A stretch of DNA of 41,069 nt from an uncultured Bacilli bacterium. Its GTDB lineage: Bacteria; Bacillota_I; Bacilli_A; RF39; UBA660. The notes under the pieces were generated by a model, which was not told the origin of the DNA, did not search any database, and was given only the letters and a program-made list of their open reading frames with translations. The position numbers and the translations under genes are program-made. The stretch lies in NCBI GenBank assembly GCA_944358705.1, contig CALVRR010000015.1:1-41069 (forward strand), in the 5' to 3' direction. This document shows positions 7,965 through 15,819 of this stretch, one piece after another. How positions within the stretch are numbered: position 1 is the stretch's first letter; each line of letters starts with the position of its first letter.

Positions 7965-10900
7965 ATGAAAGATAAGAAGAGATTAATTGTTGGTGTTTCT
8001 ATTTTTGTAATGGTTGTTTCTGTTATTACTATTGTGCTTTCATTCTCCTTTGCAGCGCCTTTAGAGAATGATGTTAAAGTAGAAGAAAATAGTGAATTAA
8101 CTTACTATATTGATGTTACTTATGATGGTAAAGATGGGGAAGCTATTACTTCTAGTGATTCGGCGACTTCTCAAGTTTATAGTGATTATATTTATGTGGA
8201 AGATAAAATCCCCGATGGATTATTATTTCAAGGATTTGTAGAAACGGATGATGGTACGATTGGTGCTGTGAAACGTAGTGATAATAGTTTTTGCGCCGGA
8301 TATGTTGAGGATGGAGTGGATGGACTTCATTATAATTCTAGTACTAGAACGGTTTCTTTCCGAGTAAAAAAATTACAAGCTGGTTGTAAAATCACGGTTG
8401 GTATTCGAACAATGACTCCTTCATTAGGAGATAAGATGCGAATGGATTTTTATAATACAGCTTATGGACGAGAAGGTAGTATGTCTGTTAAATCTAATAC
8501 GGTTCATGTGTTTATGGGTAGAGAATCCGTTACTAGTTATAATGTTTCTTATCAGTACACAGGAACTGTTCCAGAGGGAGCTCCAGAGGTACCTCCTACT
8601 AGTTCTTATGTTTCTGGGTCTACCGTTGGCGTTAGTCAAGATGTTCATGTAGATGGATATGTTTTTAGTGGATGGTCTACTTCCGATGTTACAGTTACAA
8701 ATAAATCCTTTACTATGCCATCGAAAAATGTTACTTTCCGAGGAAGTTTTCGAAAAGATACTTCTCCGACTTATGAAGTTAGTTATACTATTGATGGAGA
8801 TGTTCCAGAAGGGTATTTGCCTCCGATAGATAAGAATTATGTTTCTGGAGCTGATGTTAAATTAGATTCTTTAAAAGTTGGAGATATTATTAATGGGTAT
8901 CGGTTTTTAGGATGGACAACGAGTGATGTAGAGTTACCTGATACTAGTGTTGATGATTCTGTTATTTTTGAGATGCCACCGAAAAATGTTTCTATTGTTG
9001 GTAAATTTGAAAGAATTAGTTATACCGTAAGTTATGAATTTCAAGGAAATGTCGTTCCTCCTAATGCTGATAGTTTATTACCTACTGAAAAAGAATATTA
9101 TCCAAGAGATACGGTATCGGTTGCTTCTAATCCAAAAGCAAGTGGTTATCAATTTTTAGGTTGGTATTCTAGTAATGAATTTGTTATGCCAGAAGAAGAT
9201 GTTGTTATTTATGGGGAATGGTCAAGAGTAACAGGAACTTTTTCTCCTACGATAACAAAGACTATTGCAAACAAAAAAAGTTTTTATCAAAATGGAGATG
9301 TTGTTAATTTTAATATTACGGTTTCGAATACAGCAAGCTTTCCTATTAAAGATGTTATATTAGAAGAATTGACTGAAGGAAGTAAATTTATTTCTGGTAG
9401 TGGTTATACGGTACTTAATGATCAGTATATTAAAATACCAACGATTCCTGCGAATGGTGGAGTTAATGTTTTAGCACAGTATGAAGTAGGAAATGATCCT
9501 GTTAAAAATGTTACTAATGTTGTTCAGTTAACTGGAGCTATTGCTGATAATAATTATTCTTTAGATACTAGTAAAGAATATAAAGCAGAAGTTAGCTTTG
9601 TTGTTTCCAATCTTTCATTAAAAATAAATAAGACAGACGAAGAGGGAAATCCGATTACTGGGGCAGAGTTTAGTTTGAGTAAAGGAAATAATTTTTATGA
9701 AACTGTTGCTTCTCAGGCTGTTATGGATAATGTATCTAGTGAATTTGTTTCTTCTAGTCGTGGAATTGACTTTAGTAAAGCTTCCTCTGATACGAATGGA
9801 AAAGGAGTATATACGAGAGCTGGTACGGAAAATGATTCTTATCCAATTCATTATTATCGTGGAGATGTAGATAATAATCATGTTAAATTCGCGGGATATT
9901 GTTGGAAGGCTGTTCGAACTACAGAAACTGGTGGAGTAAAATTGATTTATGACGGTGTTCCGGATAGTAATGGATATTGTAATAATACTGGAACATCTTC
10001 GCAGATAGGAAGTAGTGCATTTAATACTAATTATGGAACTGTAGCTGATGTTGGATATATGATTGGGAATAGGTATGATTTTTCTAGTAAAGAAATAGAA
10101 CCACGTACTTGGTATGAATATTTTAATTTTACCCTTCAAACACGAGATAAAATGTCATCCACTAATTTATATTATTCTGATTCTGTTATTTATACCCCTA
10201 GACCAACTTATACTTTGAATAATCCACAGCAATTCCTATGGAAATCTAATTACTCTAATTTAAAAGGTAAGTATACTCATTTTTCTTCTTATCCTTCAGA
10301 TGTTTCTGGTACTGTATCTTATATAATTAATACCTCAGAAGATTCTGTAGATTATATAAATTTAACTTATGGTACTGTTGATGATTTTCTTAATCAACTT
10401 GATGTGAAAACATGGATTTTTGGAAATGATGTTAGTTGGGATGGTTCTACTTATACGTTAAAGAATACTGTTAAAACGTCTAATATGGGATGGAATAGTA
10501 AAGAGGAAGTAGAAAATGGGCACCATTATACTTGTTTTTCTGCATCTAATACTTGTGATCAAGTCTATTATGTTTTTTACTCCGATAATGTTTCAACTTC
10601 TAATAAATTGCAATATTATACTTTAACTAACGGTAAAACAATAGATAATATTTTGGAAGAAATGGTAATATCTACTAGTAACACTACTGATTCCACGATA
10701 AAAAATAAAATTGATGATTGGTATAAAAATAATATGGATAGTTATTCTAACTATATCGAAGATACCGTATGGTGTAATGAGAGAAGTGTTTATGAGAAAA
10801 ATGGTTGGGATAAAGATGATAATAGTTTAAATGAAACAGTATATTTTGGAATTTCTAATCGTGATTCTTCTTCTTATAATCCTCAAATGTCTTGTATTAA

Positions 10901-11573
10901 TAAAAATGATGCTTTTACTGTAAATAGTGATAGTGGAAATCAAAAATTAACTTATCCAGTTGGACTACTTACAGCAGATGAGATTCTATTAGCTGGTAAA
11001 AGTGATAATTATTTAGACACCGGACAAATGTGGTGGACAATGACCCCTTATTATTATAAATTTGGTAATTTGGCCTCTGGATATTTGTATCAAGATAAGT
11101 TAAAATCTTATTCTAATTATGGTGTTATAGGTGTTCGTCCTTCTATTTCTTTGAATTCTAATACTACAACTGTGAAGGGAAATGGAAGTAGTAATAGTCC
11201 TTATGAAGTATCTTTGTCGTCAGATGAGGAAGAAAATAAACCTGTTACTGCTTTTGTAGGATTAGAACCGAATACTACTTATTATTTACGTGAGGTAAGA
11301 GCTCCTTCTGGATATCAATTGTTAGGAGAGTCTTTAGAAGTTAAAGTGGATAGTAAGGGTAATGTTACTGTTGATGGGTATGAAGTTGATAATAATAATG
11401 GCGTAGCAACAGTTACTATTCCTAATAAAAAGATTAATGTGTTACCTAATACTGGTGGAGTTGGTGTTGTTCCTTATGTTGTTTTAGGACTTATTCTTGT
11501 TGGTGGGGGTAGTTTATACTTTATTTACTTTATTAGGAAAAGAGGTGATAAAAATGAAAAAAATCATAAATAA
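7965..11573 (+). CDS. Large LPNTG-anchored adhesin with SHIRT/InlB-like repeats and a split SpaA domain
   Basis: A 1202-residue surface protein. Order: signal segment (about 8-32, ending FSFAA), an N-terminal domain, three SHIRT/InlB-like repeats beginning near residues 191, 269 and 352 (each with a GY/GYR-F-x-GW core), a DUF11-like domain (about 425-540), then a SpaA/Cna-B domain beginning near 550 (NKTDEEGNPITGAEFSL). The SpaA domain resumes only near 1097 (YYLREVRAPSGYQLL), so some 500 residues are inserted in it. The insert contains FAGYCWKAVR, a WW-x-MTP stretch and GVRPSISL, resembling DUF6273-type C-type-lectin-like domains. LPNTGG at 1160, a membrane span and a basic tail form a sorting signal. 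AAAGGAG precedes the ATG. Likely a pilus-associated adhesin or tip protein. Confidence 0.85.
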   Translation: MKDKKRLIVGVSIFVMVVSVITIVLSFSFAAPLENDVKVEENSELTYYIDVTYDGKDGEAITSSDSATSQVYSDYIYVEDKIPDGLLFQGFVETDDGTIGAVKRSDNSFCAGYVEDGVDGLHYNSSTRTVSFRVKKLQAGCKITVGIRTMTPSLGDKMRMDFYNTAYGREGSMSVKSNTVHVFMGRESVTSYNVSYQYTGTVPEGAPEVPPTSSYVSGSTVGVSQDVHVDGYVFSGWSTSDVTVTNKSFTMPSKNVTFRGSFRKDTSPTYEVSYTIDGDVPEGYLPPIDKNYVSGADVKLDSLKVGDIINGYRFLGWTTSDVELPDTSVDDSVIFEMPPKNVSIVGKFERISYTVSYEFQGNVVPPNADSLLPTEKEYYPRDTVSVASNPKASGYQFLGWYSSNEFVMPEEDVVIYGEWSRVTGTFSPTITKTIANKKSFYQNGDVVNFNITVSNTASFPIKDVILEELTEGSKFISGSGYTVLNDQYIKIPTIPANGGVNVLAQYEVGNDPVKNVTNVVQLTGAIADNNYSLDTSKEYKAEVSFVVSNLSLKINKTDEEGNPITGAEFSLSKGNNFYETVASQAVMDNVSSEFVSSSRGIDFSKASSDTNGKGVYTRAGTENDSYPIHYYRGDVDNNHVKFAGYCWKAVRTTETGGVKLIYDGVPDSNGYCNNTGTSSQIGSSAFNTNYGTVADVGYMIGNRYDFSSKEIEPRTWYEYFNFTLQTRDKMSSTNLYYSDSVIYTPRPTYTLNNPQQFLWKSNYSNLKGKYTHFSSYPSDVSGTVSYIINTSEDSVDYINLTYGTVDDFLNQLDVKTWIFGNDVSWDGSTYTLKNTVKTSNMGWNSKEEVENGHHYTCFSASNTCDQVYYVFYSDNVSTSNKLQYYTLTNGKTIDNILEEMVISTSNTTDSTIKNKIDDWYKNNMDSYSNYIEDTVWCNERSVYEKNGWDKDDNSLNETVYFGISNRDSSSYNPQMSCINKNDAFTVNSDSGNQKLTYPVGLLTADEILLAGKSDNYLDTGQMWWTMTPYYYKFGNLASGYLYQDKLKSYSNYGVIGVRPSISLNSNTTTVKGNGSSNSPYEVSLSSDEEENKPVTAFVGLEPNTTYYLREVRAPSGYQLLGESLEVKVDSKGNVTVDGYEVDNNNGVATVTIPNKKINVLPNTGGVGVVPYVVLGLILVGGGSLYFIYFIRKRGDKNEKNHK

Positions 11574-12240
11574 GTTATTTCTTTTCCTGGTGATTTTTAG
11601 TTTAGGTATTATAAATGTGTCTGCTGAAAATATTAATCCTTCTAGAGATTCTAGTCTTAATATTAAATATCAGTATGATACTTTAGCTATTTCTAATACG
11701 GATGTATCTTTATACTTTTTAGCTAATATTGATGTTAGTGGAAGTTATCAATTTCGGGATAGTTATTTAGATATTTCTTTTAACCCTGGTGGGATGAGTT
11801 CTACGGATGTTAGTTTAAAAGCGAAAGAGATTCTTTCCTATATTAATAAAAATCAAATACCATCTGATTATAGTTTAAAAACTGATCAGAATGGAAGTTG
11901 TTATTTTCCTAATTTAATACCAGGCCTCTATTTGGTATATGTTGATAGTAAAACAATAGGGGATTATCGATATGATGCTTCTCCTATGTTACTTACTATA
12001 CCAACGTTAGAAGATGGTGTTTATCAATATAATGTTTCTGTGGATGTGAAGACAGAAAGAAATAAAATTAAACAAGAGATTATTCCTCCAGGTGTTACCG
12101 ATAGTGATACCAGTGTTCCAAATACATTAGATAATATTTATCTATATGTGGGATTACTTATCATTTCAATTTTAGTAATTTTTGGAGTAATAATATATAT
12201 TAAGAAAAAGAAAGGTGAGAAAGATGAAAGCAAGAAATAA
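11554..12240 (+). CDS. Minor (basal) pilin-like protein with a variant sorting signal
   Basis: A 228-residue secreted protein with a signal peptide ending V-S-A near residue 23. One prealbumin-like Cna-B domain follows, with NGSCYFPNLIPGLYLVYVDS as the typical G-x-Y-L strand. The C-terminus is a membrane span plus a lysine-rich tail. Where LPxTG is expected it reads VPNTLDN, lacking the glycine after threonine. A far upstream TTG is possible, but AGAGGTGAT precedes the ATG at 11554, which overlaps the previous gene by 20 bases. Size, order before the major pilin and the odd signal fit a base pilin attached by a different sortase from the shaft; this is inference from pilus loci in general. 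Confidence 0.75.
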   Translation: MKKIINKLFLFLVIFSLGIINVSAENINPSRDSSLNIKYQYDTLAISNTDVSLYFLANIDVSGSYQFRDSYLDISFNPGGMSSTDVSLKAKEILSYINKNQIPSDYSLKTDQNGSCYFPNLIPGLYLVYVDSKTIGDYRYDASPMLLTIPTLEDGVYQYNVSVDVKTERNKIKQEIIPPGVTDSDTSVPNTLDNIYLYVGLLIISILVIFGVIIYIKKKKGEKDESKK

Positions 12241-13738
12241 AATATTATTTGCAATCATTGCCGTTGTTGCTTTTGTAGGAATTCTAAATGTCCGTGCAAT
12301 TACAACAGGTAGTGAAACAGGTAGTGATGGTACTAGTAAAATTATTACAGATACTGCTACCTTAACTGTAACTGGCGTTAATGCTGGTGATAAGCTTAGT
12401 GCTTATAAAATCTTGGATGCTTTTTATAATTCTACTGCTAATACAATTAGTTATGAATTTACAGATGATTTCCAAGCTTATTTAACTAGTGAGAGTAATG
12501 ATCTTACTGTTGATGAATATTTCCAATTATCTAGTGGAAATATCGAAAGTGGTTCTACTGCTTCTGATTCGGAATTAGATGAATTAGCAAGTGGGTATGC
12601 TGTTTATATTAAAGGTCATAGTGTTAGTGGTTCTGCTATGACGGTGAGTGGTACTACAGCTACTGCTAAATTAGCTGCTGGTTCTTATTTAGTTTTACCA
12701 ACAGAAACTCTTAGAGTATATGCTGTTATGGTAGGAAATTTGGATTATACTGCTAGTGGTAACAACTGGGTAATTAATAATGAAACTATTGTTGCTAAAG
12801 TAGATGATGCCGGTATTACTAAAGGTGTTGGTGCAGAAGGTGTACCATCTGGTTCTTATTCTATTGGCGATGTTGTTCCTTATGTAATTAAAGGTACAGT
12901 TCCTACTTATCCAACTAATGCAACTAATAAAACTTATATTATTCGAGATACTATTACTGCAGGACTTGATTTTCAACCAGTTACTTCTATTAAAATTTCT
13001 GATGGTGCTACTGCTTTAACAAATAGTAATGGAACTTTCACGAATGCTGGTGGAAAAACAGTTGCGGTTGCACAAATTAGTGGTAAAAATTTAACAATAA
13101 CCTTTACTGTAGATAATCTGACTGCTAATAATATTACTGTTGAATATGGAGCAAAAATTAATAGTAATGCTGTTGTTGGTGGTAGTGGTAATGGAAATAA
13201 GGCTAGTTTAGAGTATTCTAATGATCCTTATGGAAGTGGTACTCATGATACTGCTGATGATTCTGATGGTGAAGGGGAAGAAGAAGTTATCATTTATGTT
13301 TATGGATTACAAATTTTTAAACATGCTGATGATAGTACTCCTTTAGCTGGTGCTGAATTTGAAATTTATAAAGATGCTGAGTTAGAGGAACTTGTAGGTA
13401 CTATTACTACCGAAGATGATGGTTATGCTAAATCTTCTGGACTTGCTGAAGGTACTTATTATGTTAAAGAAACGAAAGCGCCTGCTGGATATCAATTATT
13501 AACAGATCCAATCACAATTAAAATCGGACCTACACAAATTGGAGAGGAAGCTCTTGAAGATACTGATAGTGATGGTTATTATGAATTAAACGTTGCTAAT
13601 GCTGAAGTTGGATTGTTACCAGTTACCGGTGGTATTGGTACTATCGCTTTAACATTATTAGGTTTAGTAATTGTTGGCGGTGCAATTTATTTCTTCTTCG
13701 TATATCGTAAGAAAAAACAAAATCAAGAAGCTAATTAA
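12224..13738 (+). CDS. Major pilin (isopeptide-forming fimbrial subunit)
   Basis: Shaft subunit of a sortase-assembled pilus, 504 residues. A signal peptide ends V-R-A near residue 25. An N-terminal pilin domain follows (LTVTGVNAGDKLSAYKI). The second domain starts around GDVVPYVIKGTVPTYP and carries the D2-type YIIRDTITAGLDF block. The third is a SpaA domain with K in LQIFKHAD and the E-box YYVKETKAPAGYQLL, so an internal Lys-Asn/Asp bond is expected. A lysine in TIVAKVDD, just before domain two, is a candidate for the intersubunit link usually found in YPK motifs. LPVTGG at 465 plus span and basic tail is the sorting signal. AAAGGTGAG selects the ATG at 12224, overlapping the previous gene by 17 bases. 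Confidence 0.9.
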   Translation: MKARNKILFAIIAVVAFVGILNVRAITTGSETGSDGTSKIITDTATLTVTGVNAGDKLSAYKILDAFYNSTANTISYEFTDDFQAYLTSESNDLTVDEYFQLSSGNIESGSTASDSELDELASGYAVYIKGHSVSGSAMTVSGTTATAKLAAGSYLVLPTETLRVYAVMVGNLDYTASGNNWVINNETIVAKVDDAGITKGVGAEGVPSGSYSIGDVVPYVIKGTVPTYPTNATNKTYIIRDTITAGLDFQPVTSIKISDGATALTNSNGTFTNAGGKTVAVAQISGKNLTITFTVDNLTANNITVEYGAKINSNAVVGGSGNGNKASLEYSNDPYGSGTHDTADDSDGEGEEEVIIYVYGLQIFKHADDSTPLAGAEFEIYKDAELEELVGTITTEDDGYAKSSGLAEGTYYVKETKAPAGYQLLTDPITIKIGPTQIGEEALEDTDSDGYYELNVANAEVGLLPVTGGIGTIALTLLGLVIVGGAIYFFFVYRKKKQNQEAN

Positions 13739-13740
13739 TT

Positions 13741-14937
13741 ATGAGAAAAGAGATAAAAGAAAAATTAACTATTTTTCTATTTATCCTTATGATTGTTGTA
13801 GGATTAGGAATTATCCTATATCCTTTAATTAGTAATCAACTGAGTAAGATGAATTATCAAAAAGTTATTGATAATTATCAAAATACAGTTCATCAAAAGA
13901 AGAATTCTCAAAATGAACAATTTATCAATGAAGCAAGAGCATATAATCATGCTCTTACTTCTACGAATATTGTGGATGTTTTTCAAAATCCTAAGAGTGA
14001 ATCTTCTAATGAGTATTTGTCTATTTTAAATATTAATAATAATGGAATGATGGGATATATCTCTATACCGAAGATTGATGTTAGAATTCCTATTTATCAT
14101 GGTACTAGTTCAGATATATTACAAAAAGGGGTAGGACATTTAGAAGGAAGTTCTTTTCCAGTTGGAGGAGAAAATACACATGCTATTTTATCTGCTCATC
14201 GTGGACTTCCTTCCTCTCGTCTATTTACGGATTTAGATCAATTAGAAGAGGGCGATGTTTTTTATATTTATATTTTAGATCAAGTTTTTGCCTACCAAGT
14301 GAACCAAGTTTTGGTTACCGAACCATCAGAGACTGATGCTTTGAGAATAGTAGATGGTAAAGATTATGTTACATTGGTTACTTGTACACCATATGCTATT
14401 AATACTCATCGATTACTAGTTCGTGGGGAAAGAATAGAATATAATAGTGATACAGAAGCACAAGTGGCTGTGGACAAGTCTTTATCTACTGCTGATATTA
14501 TTTTATATGTTAGTTTGTTTGTAGCAATCGTATTTATTATTATAGCGATTGTTGCCTTGATTCGTTATAAGAAAAAGAAAGGAAAAAATAGACAAGAAAT
14601 GCCTAATGGAAATTCTAGTATAACTTCTAATGACAGTATTGTTGATTCTGGTATGGTTTCTAATACTATTATTTCTACAAATAATGTTAATAGTTCTACT
14701 ACTAATATTAATATTAATGCAAATACTAGTGCTACTAATAATATTAATATGAATATGAATACATATTCTAATACTAATGTAAATAGTAGTAATCAAAATG
14801 TTTCTTTAGGTGTGAAAGAAGATTTACTTACTAATAATTCATCTGGTACTATGGTTCAACCTAGTCAAAATGATGAATTAAAACAGGAAGAAGATAAAAA
14901 GAATAATAACAACGATAATCATATTGATGTTATTTGA
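13741..14937 (+). CDS. Class C (pilin-polymerising) sortase with an Asn-rich tail
   Basis: Membrane transpeptidase joining pilin subunits. It has an N-terminal membrane segment (about 10-30) and the sortase barrel with H153 in LSAHRGLP, C215 in TLVTCTPYAINTHR and R224. TLxTC with TPY-x-x-N-T-H-R is typical of class C. A second membrane span at about 242-276 is also typical. After the stop-transfer KKKKGK comes a 110-residue tail almost entirely Asn, Ser, Thr and Ile, ending in an acidic/Asn stretch. This is not part of the family and should lie in the cytoplasm. The lid region around VFQNPKSES lacks the usual DPF/DPW. The ATG follows the major pilin stop by two bases and has only a weak AAGAAG site, suggesting coupling. 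Confidence 0.9.
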   Translation: MRKEIKEKLTIFLFILMIVVGLGIILYPLISNQLSKMNYQKVIDNYQNTVHQKKNSQNEQFINEARAYNHALTSTNIVDVFQNPKSESSNEYLSILNINNNGMMGYISIPKIDVRIPIYHGTSSDILQKGVGHLEGSSFPVGGENTHAILSAHRGLPSSRLFTDLDQLEEGDVFYIYILDQVFAYQVNQVLVTEPSETDALRIVDGKDYVTLVTCTPYAINTHRLLVRGERIEYNSDTEAQVAVDKSLSTADIILYVSLFVAIVFIIIAIVALIRYKKKKGKNRQEMPNGNSSITSNDSIVDSGMVSNTIISTNNVNSSTTNININANTSATNNINMNMNTYSNTNVNSSNQNVSLGVKEDLLTNNSSGTMVQPSQNDELKQEEDKKNNNNDNHIDVI

Positions 14938-14951
14938 TAGGGAGGATTACT

Positions 14952-15734
14952 ATGGAAAAGAATAAATTGATAATTGCAAAAATTATTTTAATTCTTTTTT
15001 CCATAGTTTTTTTCTTTTCTCTTTATCAAATTATTGTTTGGTGTTTGGATAATTCGGCAACCAATCGTATGATTGATGAGTTACAGGATATTGCTTCTAT
15101 TCGTGATGTTACAGTCAGTACTACTACGGAAGTATTAGATCGTACTAGATATTATGATGAAGCGTTATTAAGTGTTGATTTTACGAATCTTTTAGAAAAA
15201 AATGGGGATGTTATTGGATGGATTCAAATACCAGGAACGAATATTAATTATCCTTTTGTACAATATAGTAATAATTCATATTATTTAACTCATTCGTTTG
15301 ATAAAAGTTATAATTTGGCGGGATGGTTATTTTTAGATTATAGAAATGAAATTGATCCTATTGATATGAATACAATTATTTATGCTCATGGTAGAGTTGA
15401 TGGTACTATGTTTGGTAGTTTAAAGAATGTGTTAGAAAAAGAATGGTTAGATAAGGAGAAATATATTATAAAAATATCTACTCTTACTTATAATTACATG
15501 TTTGAAATTTTTAGTGCTTATCATATTCCAACGACTAATGATTATTTAACTACTAATTTTTCTAGTAAGTCTGAGTACGAGGAGTTTTTGAAAAAGATAA
15601 AAAATCGTAGTATGATTCGTCTTAATACGAAGGTAACTACTGAAAATAAAATTATTACTTTATCTACTTGTTATAATAATTATGAAAAGATGGTTGTACA
15701 TGGAAAATTGATTAAACAGGAAAAAAGATATTAA
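14952..15734 (+). CDS. Class B-type sortase
   Basis: A 260-residue membrane-tethered transpeptidase with an N-terminal span (about 7-30). Class B features are GWIQIPGTNINYPFVQ, YYLTHSFDKS, H146 in IIYAHGRVDG and C240 in ITLSTC. The catalytic arginine expected in the strand after the cysteine reads lysine (K246 in YEKMVVHGKL). GGAGG stands eight bases before the ATG at 14952, which excludes the earlier TTG at 14934. In pilus loci class B enzymes can attach the base to the wall or use a non-LPxTG signal; the neighbouring VPNTL protein is a plausible substrate. Activity with Lys in place of Arg is uncertain. Confidence 0.88.
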   Translation: MEKNKLIIAKIILILFSIVFFFSLYQIIVWCLDNSATNRMIDELQDIASIRDVTVSTTTEVLDRTRYYDEALLSVDFTNLLEKNGDVIGWIQIPGTNINYPFVQYSNNSYYLTHSFDKSYNLAGWLFLDYRNEIDPIDMNTIIYAHGRVDGTMFGSLKNVLEKEWLDKEKYIIKISTLTYNYMFEIFSAYHIPTTNDYLTTNFSSKSEYEEFLKKIKNRSMIRLNTKVTTENKIITLSTCYNNYEKMVVHGKLIKQEKRY

Positions 15735-15752
15735 ATTTGATATCTTTTTTTC
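15721..15752 (+). terminator. Terminator ending the pilus operon
   Basis: AAAAAAGATAT (15721-15731) pairs with ATATCTTTTTT (15740-15750) around an eight-base loop that contains the stop codon of the class B sortase gene. Confidence 0.8.
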
Positions 15753-15758
15753 TGTTTC

Positions 15759-15787
15759 TTGCTGAAATTTTTAATAAATAGTATAAT
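15759..15787 (+). promoter_or_regulatory. Promoter of the second VWA/DUF285 gene
   Basis: TTGCTG (15759-15764) and TATAAT (15782-15787) are 17 bases apart and stand 33 bases before the start codon. This separates the gene from the pilus operon that ends just upstream. Confidence 0.75.
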
Positions 15788-15819
15788 ATAGTATATATGA
15801 TATACGATATGGTGATTTT

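Noticed and set aside
9618..10139. 173-codon frame on the minus strand inside the large adhesin
   Set aside because: It is rich in Ile/Ser/Thr/Asn as is typical of the reverse frame of this codon use, lacks a ribosome site, and the + strand shows clear domains.
9890..11160. Diversity-generating retroelement target
   Set aside because: The DUF6273-like insert resembles lectin-fold domains that such elements diversify, but there is no reverse transcriptase gene and no template repeat in the window.
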